Assembly: GCA_025358395.1 (NCBI GenBank)
Contig: JANYJT010000249.1
Coordinates: 1 to 13,128 of the forward strand
Source of the DNA: Bacteroidia bacterium
Lineage (GTDB): Bacteria > Bacteroidota > Bacteroidia > Bacteroidales > Prolixibacteraceae
Direction: 5' to 3'
DNA: 13,128 nt
Shown here: one piece after another, positions 1 to 7,547 of the stretch
Layout: each line of letters begins with the position of its first letter
Position numbering within the stretch: the first letter of the stretch is position 1
The notes under the pieces: model-generated
What the model saw: only the letters and a program-made list of their open reading frames with translations
The model's database searches: none
What the model was told of the DNA's origin: nothing
Program-made: the position numbers and the translations under genes

Positions 1-63
1 GGTTAATCAGCGAAATCCGTGTCAGAAGTTTTTTTGTGTAATCCTCAAGTTGTGTTTGCTTTC
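1..63. other. Short gene-free left edge
   Basis: The 63 bases downstream of the FAD/Fe-S oxidoreductase stop codon contain no convincing ORF or RNA gene. There is a run of seven T near position 30, but on the minus strand, the direction of the neighbouring gene, it reads as A, so it is not an intrinsic terminator for that gene. I see no hairpin here. Confidence 0.5.
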
Positions 64-2898
64 TCAGCTCTTACGAGTACTGACTTTATCAACAAGGTAA
101 ACGATCGATTGAAACGGAATTTCTGAATGCAGACTGAGACCGATCTCACAGGTTCTGCTGTTGGAATAACCGCGGAGCACAGTTTTGGGAAGTTGCTCTT
201 TCAGCATACGCAATCCATGTTTGTTCAGTTCAGGAAAGGAAAATCCACGGTCGCCGGCAAATCCGCAGCAATTGGTTTCAGCAACTACAACCTCATTGGC
301 ACAAAGTCTGGCCAGCTTGGTCAGCTTGTCTTCCAGTCCCATTTTCTTCAGGCTGCAGACGGGAAATACGGCAATGGTTTCGTTCAGCGGTTGAATTGAA
401 AGCCGGGGAAGCAAAAGTTCCATGATAAACTCCACCGGTTCGTATAATTTCATTCTCGTTCCCATGTTTTCGCGCATGGTGAAAAGACAGGGGCTCATAT
501 CACAAAGGATAGGATATTTGCCGTTTTCACCGGCTTGTAGCAATGCTGCTTCAAGTTCTGCCGATTTTTTAGTGCCGGCTTCAGTATAGCCTTTGCTCGA
601 AAAGGCCATGCCACAACACAAGTTTTCCGGATTCTCCGGAAAAATCACTTCGAAGCCTCCTTTATGAAGTAAATTCAACATTACATCTGTCAGTTGTCCC
701 TCCTTCTCATACCTGGAAGGTCCCATGCTGCGGTTGATGCAGGAAGGGAAATATACCACCCGCGATTCTGATTTGGATTCGTCGGATTTTGGGATTGTTT
801 GATTATTATGAATTGGTTTTGCGCCGGTGGGCATCCAGGGGTTCCACAATGGTAGTTTATTGAATGTGACCCATCTGGCTCCCTGAGTGAGGACTGTCAT
901 TAATCTTGTACCGAAAACAGCATGGAAAAAGTTAACGAAATTGAGTCCTCCGCGCACCAATGCAGTAACGCGGCGCATGCGGTCTGCAACCCAAATACCG
1001 TTCTTTTGTCCGGTGCCAATTTCCTCCGTTCGGATTGATTTGATCAATTTACCGGTATCAATTTTCACCGGACAGGCAGTCGCACAGAGTCCGTCGGTAG
1101 CACATGTTTCATTGCCTGCATAACGATAGGACTTTAATAGCTGACCAAGAATATGTGGCTCTTTGCCTGTTTTTCTGAGGCTGGCGATCTCACGGTAGGC
1201 AACGATCCTTTGCCGTGGAGTAAGCGTAAGTTCGGCAGATACACAGTTCGGCTCACAAAATCCGCATTCGATGCAGGTGTCAATTTTTTCGTGGGCTACC
1301 GGAATTGGTTTTAGATTTTTTAGGTGAACCTGAGGATCCGTATTTAAGATTACCCCCGGATTGAGCAAATAATCCGGGTCAAAGATATTTTTGATCCGCT
1401 GCATCAGTTGAAAGGCTTCCTGACCCCATTCCATCTCAACAAATGGAGCCATGTTTCTGCCTGTTCCATGCTCGGCTTTTAGTGCCCCGTCATATTTGTT
1501 GACAACCAGATCGGACACATCTTCCATGAGGTTTTTATAGCGTTCTATCTCCACATCGGACGAAAAATCCTGCGTAAAAACAAAGTGCAGGTTGCCCATC
1601 AGCGCGTGACCAAAAATAACGGCTTCCTGGTAACTCCATTTTTTAAACAGTTTTTGAAGATCCAGGGTAGCCTCAGCCAAACGAGCCAGTGGAAAGGCGA
1701 CATCTTCAATAATCACGGTAGTTCCTTTTTTTCGCATGGCTCCAACGGAAGGGAACATACCTTTTCTGATTTTCCACAAATGTGCACATTCAGCAGGATC
1801 AGCGGTAAAAACTACTGATCCAACGGTCCGGATTTTCCCGACAATGGCAGTAATCTGGTCGATCTGATCATTCAAAAGATCCGAATTATTGGATCTGGTT
1901 TCAACCAGCAAGGCACATACTTTGTCAGCCGGAATTTTGAGATTAACAGTCAATCCCTGCTCATCTTCGACCGATTTCAGTCCGGCTCTGTCGATCAGTT
2001 CAACTGCTGAAACCGGTGCATTTTGCAGACAAATAACAGCCTCGCAGGCTTCATATATAGTTGGAAACAGCATGAGCGAACTGGCTTTGCAAGGGTGCTC
2101 AATGACCGTCCTGTACCTGATTTCAGAAATAAAGCCGAGTGTTCCCTCCGAGCCAATCATCAGATGTTGCAGAATATCAATCGGGTCAGAGAAATCAACC
2201 AGCGCATTCAGACTGTAACCGGTAGTGTTTTTTATCTGATACTTGTGGCGTATACGCCGGGAAAGCTCCATGTTTTCGGAAACTGATTCTTTGAGCAGAT
2301 CAATCTGGTTCAGAAAACTGGCATGGGATTCACGAAAAGCGTTTAGACTTGATTCATCCCCGGTATCGAGTATAACCCCGTCCTGCAGAATGATTCGCAT
2401 GCTGAGAAGCGTCCGGTATGAGTTTTCAGCTATTCCGCAACACATGCCGCTGGCATTGTTGGCAGCAATTCCCCCGATCATGGCGGCCTGGATCGATGCC
2501 GGATCCGGTCCGATCTTCCTGCCATACTTTGCCAGCAGGGCGTTGGCCTCACCTCCTGTGACTCCGGGCTGAAGACGGATTGATGCCCCGTTTTCTTCAA
2601 CCACCGCTTTTTTCCAATGACTTCCTGCAATGACAAGCAGAGAATCCGTGATGGCCTGACCTGACAGACTCGTACCGGCGGCTCGGAATGTAACGGCAAT
2701 TTTCAGCTTGGCCGACTCTTCCAAAATCAACGAAATCTCTGCTTCGTTCATGGCTTTAATCACCATTTTGGGTATCAACCGGTAAAAACTCGCATCCGTA
2801 CCGAAGGCGAGTGTGTGCAGAGGATCGTGATAAATACGATGAGGGTCAACAATGTGTACAATATGATCGTATAGCTCCTGAAATTTACCGGATAACAT
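64..2898 (-). CDS. FAD-linked oxidase fused to Fe-S/CCG-domain oxidoreductase (GlcD-GlcF / D-lactate dehydrogenase type)
   Basis: This 944-residue protein is predicted to oxidise a 2-hydroxyacid (D-lactate, glycolate or similar) and pass electrons through Fe-S clusters to the respiratory chain. Seen in order: an FAD-binding PCMH-type domain at about 35-270, with FRAAGTSLSGQA (71-82), PGVTGGEAN (111-119) and GIAANNASGMCCG (143-155); an FAD-oxidase C-terminal domain at about 275-515, with GHALMGNLH (430-438) and EHGTGRN (476-482); a ferredoxin-like pair CxxCGxCxxxC (542-552) and CATDGLCATACP (599-610); and two CCG domains, each with a lone Cys then a CCG (C720 with 761-763; C848 with 877-879). 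All expected cofactor ligands seem present, so it should be functional. There is no signal peptide or clear membrane helix, so it probably sits on the cytoplasmic face of the membrane. The fusion joins functions that E. coli splits between GlcD and GlcF. The exact substrate cannot be read from sequence. The ATG at 2898 gives a normal N-terminus. It lies 49 bp behind the ATPase stop codon, so read-through is possible, but no functional link is evident. Confidence 0.9.
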   Translation of the reverse strand: MLSGKFQELYDHIVHIVDPHRIYHDPLHTLAFGTDASFYRLIPKMVIKAMNEAEISLILEESAKLKIAVTFRAAGTSLSGQAITDSLLVIAGSHWKKAVVEENGASIRLQPGVTGGEANALLAKYGRKIGPDPASIQAAMIGGIAANNASGMCCGIAENSYRTLLSMRIILQDGVILDTGDESSLNAFRESHASFLNQIDLLKESVSENMELSRRIRHKYQIKNTTGYSLNALVDFSDPIDILQHLMIGSEGTLGFISEIRYRTVIEHPCKASSLMLFPTIYEACEAVICLQNAPVSAVELIDRAGLKSVEDEQGLTVNLKIPADKVCALLVETRSNNSDLLNDQIDQITAIVGKIRTVGSVVFTADPAECAHLWKIRKGMFPSVGAMRKKGTTVIIEDVAFPLARLAEATLDLQKLFKKWSYQEAVIFGHALMGNLHFVFTQDFSSDVEIERYKNLMEDVSDLVVNKYDGALKAEHGTGRNMAPFVEMEWGQEAFQLMQRIKNIFDPDYLLNPGVILNTDPQVHLKNLKPIPVAHEKIDTCIECGFCEPNCVSAELTLTPRQRIVAYREIASLRKTGKEPHILGQLLKSYRYAGNETCATDGLCATACPVKIDTGKLIKSIRTEEIGTGQKNGIWVADRMRRVTALVRGGLNFVNFFHAVFGTRLMTVLTQGARWVTFNKLPLWNPWMPTGAKPIHNNQTIPKSDESKSESRVVYFPSCINRSMGPSRYEKEGQLTDVMLNLLHKGGFEVIFPENPENLCCGMAFSSKGYTEAGTKKSAELEAALLQAGENGKYPILCDMSPCLFTMRENMGTRMKLYEPVEFIMELLLPRLSIQPLNETIAVFPVCSLKKMGLEDKLTKLARLCANEVVVAETNCCGFAGDRGFSFPELNKHGLRMLKEQLPKTVLRGYSNSRTCEIGLSLHSEIPFQSIVYLVDKVSTRKS

Positions 2899-2925
2899 AA
2901 GCAGAGAAAGTAAGGTAAGCAGAGA
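2898..2925. repeat. Short direct duplication in the gap between the two minus-strand genes
   Basis: TAAGCAGAGA occurs at 2898-2907 and again at 2916-2925, an 18-bp period, directly upstream of the oxidoreductase start codon. It overlaps the last base of the ATG complement. The copy is too short to class as an element. It may be a small local duplication, or a weak example of the tandem-word spacers seen elsewhere in the window. No TAnnTTTG box is visible in this gap on the minus strand. Confidence 0.4.
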
Positions 2926-2947
2926 TTAAAAATAGGGATAAATTTGA

Positions 2948-4087
2948 TTACCGCATCCCTTCAAGCAACAAATCGAGGTAGGTTTTGCGGTTTATCAGTT
3001 GAAAACCTCCTTTGTATTCATCCAGCCATAATTTTGGTGATTTAACCTTGTCTTTGGTTATTTTTATTTCATATCCCATCAATCCTTCTTCACCCTCCTC
3101 TACATAATCGATTTCGACTCCTGAATAGGTGCGCCAAAAGTAGGATCTGACATTGCTGCGAAGGCATAGCAACTGCTTGCGACGCTCTGCAATCACAAAA
3201 TTTTCCCATAAACTTCCGGAATCACTCCGGAATTCAAGTGGCTTTAGGTTGTCTATTAAGTAATTACGTATGCCCGTATCATAGAAGTATATTTTGTCCA
3301 TTTTGGCAATCTCCTTGCGCGAATTTCGGCTGTAGGCAGGAAGCCTGAAGATGACAAATGCTTTTTCCAGTAATTCGATATAGCGCTCAACAGTTTCACG
3401 ATTGATTGATAATTTCTGTGACAATTCATTCACTGAAACCAATTGTCCAACCTGAAAAGCCAGTAGCCGCAACAAATTCCTGATTTTTAACGTGTATTTT
3501 ACCGAGGTTAACTGGAATACATCCTTGAACAAATAAGATTCGCAGATTTCACCCAACAAGTTGCGTTTTTGCCCGGCAGAAACGGAATATACTTCAGGAT
3601 ATAAGCCATAAAGCAGAATTTCTTCCAGGTTCTGATCCAGCTCATATTTGTTTTTATCCTGAATGACCTCCCTGAGGGCAAAAGGCAACAGGTGAAAAAC
3701 GATCTTTCGTCCTGTTAGTGGTTCTGCAGTCTTATTGGCCAGATCAAAAGAGGATGATCCTGTCGCAATTACTTTTAGATGTGGCATTTCATCGTAAATA
3801 ATTTTCAACACCAGACCTATATCTCTGATCCGTTGTGCTTCGTCAATGATTAGAAGCTGGTAGCCTTCAGTTAAATCGGAGAGTGTTTTCAGGTCGCGTT
3901 GCATGAGTAATAATTCATTTTTACTCAAATCGGCTGATATATAAAGAGATTTCAAACCCGAGTTTTTACCCAGTTGTTTTACTAAAGTTGTTTTACCTGC
4001 TTGCCGTGGACCGTAAATCAGCATGATTTTTCTCCCCGACGACAAAGTTTCAAGGCAGGAAGTTTCCACATATCTGAGAATTGCCAT
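2948..4087 (-). CDS. AAA_14 / DUF4143 family ATPase
   Basis: This is a 379-residue P-loop ATPase of the archaeal-type/AAA_14 family, common and often multicopy in Bacteroidota, with no firmly established role. From the ATG, the AAA_14 domain has Walker A GPRQAGKTT (26-34), Walker B LLIIDEA (78-84) and a sensor-like ATGSSSFDL (108-116). The DUF4143 part has a winged-helix-like stretch with VSVNELSQKLSINRETVERY (about 217-236). The C-terminus has EIDYV (325-329) and YEIK (339-342), which match the two halves of a PD-(D/E)xK nuclease-like core known in this family. Length and motifs are complete, so it is not a remnant. I chose the ATG at 4087. A longer reading frame starts six codons earlier at a TTG, but that TTG overlaps the likely -7 promoter box and adds only SKIIT-like residues. 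The gene reads away from a block of 32-bp palindromic repeats 40 bp upstream, which may be its regulatory region. Genes of this type have been proposed to act in defence, toxin-antitoxin-like or mobile contexts; nothing here decides that. Confidence 0.88.
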   Translation of the reverse strand: MAILRYVETSCLETLSSGRKIMLIYGPRQAGKTTLVKQLGKNSGLKSLYISADLSKNELLLMQRDLKTLSDLTEGYQLLIIDEAQRIRDIGLVLKIIYDEMPHLKVIATGSSSFDLANKTAEPLTGRKIVFHLLPFALREVIQDKNKYELDQNLEEILLYGLYPEVYSVSAGQKRNLLGEICESYLFKDVFQLTSVKYTLKIRNLLRLLAFQVGQLVSVNELSQKLSINRETVERYIELLEKAFVIFRLPAYSRNSRKEIAKMDKIYFYDTGIRNYLIDNLKPLEFRSDSGSLWENFVIAERRKQLLCLRSNVRSYFWRTYSGVEIDYVEEGEEGLMGYEIKITKDKVKSPKLWLDEYKGGFQLINRKTYLDLLLEGMR

Positions 4088-4102
4088 GGTTATAATTTTT
4101 GA

Positions 4103-4110
4103 CAAATATA
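4103..4110 (-). promoter_or_regulatory. Candidate Bacteroidetes -7 promoter box for the AAA_14 ATPase
   Basis: On the minus strand this reads TATATTTG, an exact match to the Bacteroidetes -7 consensus TAnnTTTG. It ends 15 bp before the ATG at 4087, implying a leader of only about 10 nt. The -33 position, about 19 bp upstream, is weak (GAT/ATG rather than TTG) and lies at the inner edge of the 32-bp repeat block, so a protein bound to the repeats would be well placed to control it. Confidence 0.5.
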
Positions 4111-4126
4111 TTAAATTATTTTTAAA

Positions 4127-4240
4127 ACCATCATAAATGAATTTAAATATGTCGGTAAACCAGCATAATTAGATCAAATTATGCTGGTCTACCATCATAA
4201 TTAGATCTAATTATGTCGGTAAACCAATATAAATGGATCA
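4127..4240. repeat. 3.5 copies of a 32-bp palindromic tandem repeat
   Basis: Three contiguous 32-bp units lie at 4145-4176, 4177-4208 and 4209-4240. A degenerate half unit at 4127-4144 is in the same phase (its ACCAtCATAA matches position 4191 exactly 64 bp on). Each unit has the form AATTATGnnGGTnnACCAnnATAAnTnGATC. Unit B alone is an imperfect inverted repeat: 4177-4202 has 22 of 26 positions symmetric. The joint between units B and C is a perfect 20-bp palindrome, CATAATTAGATCTAATTATG (4196-4215). The joint between A and B (4164-4183) is the same palindrome with one mismatched pair. The 32-bp spacing is close to three turns of DNA, as expected for an array of operators. It lies between the divergent AAA_14 ATPase and gamma-glutamyltransferase genes, closer to the ATPase. 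There are no unique spacers, so it is not CRISPR. Confidence 0.85.
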
Positions 4241-4257
4241 AAAATGTTGATTGTGTC

Positions 4258-4291
4258 TTGATTAGATTCAAATTAAGATTGATTATATTTA
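4258..4291 (+). promoter_or_regulatory. Weak candidate promoter for the gamma-glutamyltransferase gene
   Basis: TATATTTA at 4284-4291 matches seven of eight positions of TAnnTTTG. A TTG at 4258-4260 could serve as the -33 box, but the 23-bp gap is longer than the usual 19 or so. It would give a leader of about 45 nt before the ATG at 4343. No better match was seen between the repeat block and the gene. Confidence 0.3.
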
Positions 4292-4342
4292 CGCTCAGTA
4301 AACAATGATTACTTCCTGGATAGTTCGCTTAAAAAATATTGT

Positions 4343-6037
4343 ATGAAGAGCTCAGTTTTTTTGCTTTTAGTTGTTTTTTCTTCTGAAATCATATTTGCTC
4401 AGGACCGTATTACCGGCAAGGCATTTGCTACACGTTCAGAAATCATCGCTCAGCATGGCATGGCTTGCACGAGCCAGCCGCTTGCCACGCAGGCAGCCCT
4501 CGATATTCTCAAAGCCGGCGGCAATGCCGTTGATGCTGCCATTGCCGCAAATGCCGTCCTTGGATTGGTGGAGCCGGTTAGCAACGGCATCGGCGGCGAC
4601 CTGTTTGCCATCGTCTGGGATGCGAAAACCCAGAAGCTTTATGGGTTAAATGCCAGTGGCCGTTCTCCTTACGATCTTACCTACGAATATTTCAAGAAGC
4701 ATGGTATCACCAGGATTCCGGCTTTTGGTCCGCTGTCGGTTTCAGTACCCGGATGTGTGGATGGTTGGTTCGAGTTGCATAAGAAATTCGGCAAGCTGCC
4801 TGTTTCCGATCTGCTCAAACCTGCCATCAATTATGCAAAAGAGGGATTTCCGGTGACGGAGGTGATTGCCTATTATTGGAATTCAAATTCCAGGAATCTG
4901 CAGAAATATCCCGGGTTCAAAGAGATTTATATGCCGGGAGGAAAGGCTCCTGCCAAGGGTGAGGTGTTTAAGAATCCTTACCTGGCTGCGACGCTCGAAA
5001 AAATTGCAGCAGGAGGCAGAGATGCATTCTACAAAGGAGAAGTAGCTCAGAAAATCGCGGATTACATGAAAGAGCAGGGAGGGTTTTTGAGTGCCCGCGA
5101 CCTGGCCGACCATCATTCCGATTGGGTCGAACCGATCTCCACCAACTACCGTGGATACGATGTCTGGGAATTGCCACCCAACGGTCAGGGGACAGCTGTT
5201 CTGCAAATGCTGAATATGCTGGAGAATTTTGATGTGGCAAAGATGGGTTTCGGTAGCGCGGAGTACATTCATACCTTTGTGGAGACGAAGAAACTGGCTT
5301 TTGAAGACCGCGCCAAATATTATGCAGATCCCGATTTCAATAAGGTTCCGATAGAAAAACTCATTTCCAAACCTTATGCCAAAGAGCGGTTAAAACTTTT
5401 TGATGCGGCCCGGTCAGCGAAAAGCTATCCTGCAGGAAACCTGGAACAGGGCAATACAATATACATGACAACTGCCGACAAAGACGGAAACATGGTATCG
5501 CTGATCCAAAGCAACTACCGTGGAATGGGCTCGGGAATGACTCCGGGCAAGTTGGGCTTCATTCTTCAGGACCGTGGTGAAATGTTTATCATTGATTCTA
5601 CTTTTACCCATGTGAACCGCTACGAACCCCACAAAAGGCCCTTCCATACCATCATTCCGGCGTTTATTACCAAGGATGGCAAACCTTTCATCAGCTTCGG
5701 GCTGATGGGCGGCTCCATGCAGCCACAAGGTCATGTGCAGATGGTGGTCAACCTGATCGATTTCGGTATGAATCTTCAGGAGGCAGGTGATGCTCCCCGG
5801 ATTTGTCACGAAGGATCAAGCGAACCTACCGGTGAAAAGATGACGGATGGCGGAGTGGTATATCTGGAAAGCGGAGTGCCGTATGAAACTATCCGCCAAC
5901 TGCTTGGCAAAGGCCACCAGATTCAGTACACAAACGGAATCTACGGTGGATACCAGGCTATCAAATGGGATGAAAAAAACAAAGTCTACTTCGGCGCCTC
6001 GGAGTCCAGGAAGGACGGGCAAGCCGCAGGATATTAG
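4343..6037 (+). CDS. ggt: Gamma-glutamyltransferase-like Ntn hydrolase, exported
   Basis: This 564-residue N-terminal-nucleophile hydrolase should cleave gamma-glutamyl bonds (for example in glutathione) and hydrolyse or transfer the glutamyl group. A signal peptide is visible at 1-20 (hydrophobic VFLLLVVF, ending FAQ), so it acts in the periplasm or at the outer membrane. Family landmarks: GGNAVDAAIAAN (59-70), EPVSNGIGGDLF (77-88), and NASGRSP (103-109), whose Arg107 is in the place of the Arg that binds the substrate carboxylate. The predicted autocleavage site precedes Thr372 in GNTIYMTTADKDGNMVS, giving a large subunit of about 350 and a small one of 193 residues. The oxyanion-hole glycines are probably GG in LMGGSMQPQGHVQ (454-466). 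That last motif is typical of the YwrD-like branch rather than the E. coli Ggt branch, so true substrate preference is uncertain. The frame is intact and full length. It opens the plus-strand block, but its link to the sugar genes after it is not obvious, and a hairpin with a T-run follows it. Confidence 0.9.
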   Translation: MKSSVFLLLVVFSSEIIFAQDRITGKAFATRSEIIAQHGMACTSQPLATQAALDILKAGGNAVDAAIAANAVLGLVEPVSNGIGGDLFAIVWDAKTQKLYGLNASGRSPYDLTYEYFKKHGITRIPAFGPLSVSVPGCVDGWFELHKKFGKLPVSDLLKPAINYAKEGFPVTEVIAYYWNSNSRNLQKYPGFKEIYMPGGKAPAKGEVFKNPYLAATLEKIAAGGRDAFYKGEVAQKIADYMKEQGGFLSARDLADHHSDWVEPISTNYRGYDVWELPPNGQGTAVLQMLNMLENFDVAKMGFGSAEYIHTFVETKKLAFEDRAKYYADPDFNKVPIEKLISKPYAKERLKLFDAARSAKSYPAGNLEQGNTIYMTTADKDGNMVSLIQSNYRGMGSGMTPGKLGFILQDRGEMFIIDSTFTHVNRYEPHKRPFHTIIPAFITKDGKPFISFGLMGGSMQPQGHVQMVVNLIDFGMNLQEAGDAPRICHEGSSEPTGEKMTDGGVVYLESGVPYETIRQLLGKGHQIQYTNGIYGGYQAIKWDEKNKVYFGASESRKDGQAAGY

Positions 6038-6145
6038 TACTTAGAGTACTTAGAGTTTGGAGTACTTAGAGTTTGAACTCCAAAGATAGGAGTCGAAAAA
6101 TTCCCTCACTCTAAGTATTCTAAGTACTCCAAGTACTCCAAACTT
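6036..6145 (+). terminator. Tandem-word inverted repeat acting as a probable terminator after ggt
   Basis: The left arm begins inside the stop codon of the preceding gene. AGTACTTAG occurs at 6036-6044, 6045-6053 and 6061-6069, mixed with AGTTTGG/AGTTTGA. The right arm (about 6107-6143) carries the reverse complements CTAAGTAcT and CCAAGTACT. AGTTTGGAGTACTTAGAGT (6054-6072) pairs with the end of the right arm at 18 of 19 positions, and a second register pairs 20 of 21. TTTTT follows at 6144-6148. A strong stem followed by T residues fits an intrinsic terminator for ggt, though the repeated structure is far longer than a terminator needs. Confidence 0.65.
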
Positions 6146-6178
6146 TTTAATTATTGACACGATATAACTATTAGAAAA

Positions 6179-7429
6179 ATGAAAAGAAGAAGCTTTCTCA
6201 ACACCTCGCTTGCCCTGGCAGGCATCATGGTAGTGCCGAGACATGTGCTCGGGGGAACCGGTTTTACTGCTCCCAGCGATCAGCTGACAAAAGCAATTAT
6301 TGGGGTCGGGGGCATGGGTCGAGGCCACATCGGATACGAAAATACCAGGGTGGTGGCCATTTGTGATGTCGACAAGAATCACCTGGCGCAGGTCCAAAAA
6401 ATGATTCCAAATCCGGTGAAGACCTACCACGATTTTCGCGAGTTGTTGCTTCAGCCCGATATCGACATCGTGCACATTGCCACTCCTCCCCATTGGCATG
6501 GCATCATGGCAGTTGAGGCTGCCCGCGCCGGGAAAGATATCTGGTGCGAAAAACCGATGACCCGCACCATCGGCGAAGGACTCAAAGTAGTAGAGGAGAT
6601 CAACAAATACAACAGGATCTTCAGGCTCAATACCTGGTTCAGATTCAAAGACACTTTCTACGGATTGGGTACCGATGTGAAACCGCTGAAGAAGGTGATT
6701 CAGAGCGGCATCCTCGGATGGCCATTAAAAGTAACTGTAAGCGGAATTACCGGATACGACTGGAAATTTTACTGGAGTGGCGAACGCAATCTGAAACCCA
6801 TGCCTGTTCCTGAGGAACTGGATTACGACATGTGGCTGGGGCCGGCCCCTTATAAACCATACAATCCGGAGCGTGTACATGCCAAGTTCCGCGGATACTG
6901 GGATTATGACGGAGGAGGACTGGGCGATATGGGCCAGCATTACCTCGACCCGGTACAGTATTTGCTTGGCAAAGATGATACCAGTCCAATTAAAGTGGAG
7001 GTCGATGCTCCCGAGCAGCATTATGATGCCGTTGGATCCTGGAGAAGGATAGAATATACCTATGCTGATGGCTGTCAAATCATCCTGGACGGTGAGAACC
7101 GCGACAAGGATGCCGCCTACATCGAAGGACCCAACGGCAAGATCTTCAGGGGATTCAAATCCACCATTCCGAATCTTCAATCATTTATTGCGACGCTGCC
7201 TGATCCGGAACCGCAAATCACCACATTCACGGAATCGGTGAAAACCCGCAAGAAATTTGCCCTGAATGAGATGAACGGATACCACTCGGCTACAATCGTC
7301 AACATGGGTATCATCGCGTTGCAACTGAACCGGACACTTCATTTCGATCCTGCGGCACAGCAATTTATCGACGACGAAGCCGCCAACAGGCTCATCAATC
7401 AGCCTATGCGCGCCCCGTGGAGTATTTAA
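6179..7429 (+). CDS. Gfo/Idh/MocA family oxidoreductase, Tat-exported
   Basis: This 416-residue NAD(P)-dependent sugar oxidoreductase has a twin-arginine signal: KRRSFLNTS at residues 2-10, then a hydrophobic stretch LALAGIMVVP. It is therefore probably folded with its cofactor in the cytoplasm before export. The Rossmann domain shows GVGGMG (42-47) and an acidic residue ending strand 2 (ICDVD, 61-65). The family EKP motif is at 124-126 (WCEKPMTRT), and the C-terminal substrate domain has GDMGQHYLD (249-257), whose His is in the usual catalytic neighbourhood. Length is normal. Exported members of this family in Bacteroidota oxidise or reduce ring hydroxyls of sugars and glycosides, often with a tightly held cofactor. 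The gene ends 118 bp before an exported double-DUF1080 protein, and that pairing suggests oxidation of a sugar at C3 to feed the DUF1080 domains. The substrate is not readable from sequence. Inositol or amino-sugar metabolism are alternatives. Confidence 0.9.
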   Translation: MKRRSFLNTSLALAGIMVVPRHVLGGTGFTAPSDQLTKAIIGVGGMGRGHIGYENTRVVAICDVDKNHLAQVQKMIPNPVKTYHDFRELLLQPDIDIVHIATPPHWHGIMAVEAARAGKDIWCEKPMTRTIGEGLKVVEEINKYNRIFRLNTWFRFKDTFYGLGTDVKPLKKVIQSGILGWPLKVTVSGITGYDWKFYWSGERNLKPMPVPEELDYDMWLGPAPYKPYNPERVHAKFRGYWDYDGGGLGDMGQHYLDPVQYLLGKDDTSPIKVEVDAPEQHYDAVGSWRRIEYTYADGCQIILDGENRDKDAAYIEGPNGKIFRGFKSTIPNLQSFIATLPDPEPQITTFTESVKTRKKFALNEMNGYHSATIVNMGIIALQLNRTLHFDPAAQQFIDDEAANRLINQPMRAPWSI

Positions 7430-7430
7430 A

Positions 7431-7536
7431 AAAATAGTTCAAAATGTTTAAAATAGTTTGAAATGTTTAGGATGTTTAAAAGTTTGAAAAGTTGATAGAG
7501 TTTAACCCTTCAAACCTTATAAACCCTTCAAACCAA
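7431..7536. repeat. Degenerate GTTTGAA tandem array with inverted partner
   Basis: Right after the stop codon of the oxidoreductase, a loose 9-bp word repeats: GTTTGAAAT, GTTTAGGAT, GTTTAAAA, GTTTGAAAA (7457-7491), preceded by two worn copies. The reverse complement follows at 7504-7534 as AACCCTTCAAACC, TTATAAACC and CTTCAAACC. The two arms can pair imperfectly around a short loop near 7492-7503. It ends 13 bp before the next ATG. There is no T-run after the right arm, so it is less terminator-like than the hairpin after ggt. No TAnnTTTG box is visible in the gap, so the two genes may be co-transcribed through it. Confidence 0.65.
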
Positions 7537-7547
7537 CAGAAAAAGTT

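Noticed and set aside
1..63. Possible degenerate AATCAGCGAAATCCGTG intergenic word at the left edge
   Set aside because: Only one copy is present in the window, so there is nothing to show it is a repeat.
127..2572. Several plus-strand open frames opposite the FAD/Fe-S oxidoreductase
   Set aside because: They are short, overlap one another and show no recognisable motif, while the minus-strand frame has continuous family motifs over 944 residues.
4088..4105. Six-codon N-terminal extension of the AAA_14 ATPase from a TTG start
   Set aside because: The TTG overlaps the exact TAnnTTTG box, and an ATG with a normal family N-terminus follows at 4087.
4145..4240. 32-bp regularly repeated units as a CRISPR array
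   Set aside because: The units are contiguous with no unique spacers between them, and no cas gene is in the window.
6050..6499. 149-residue minus-strand open frame across the ggt terminator and the Gfo/Idh/MocA start
   Set aside because: It is antisense to a well supported gene and its C-terminal part is translated repeat sequence.
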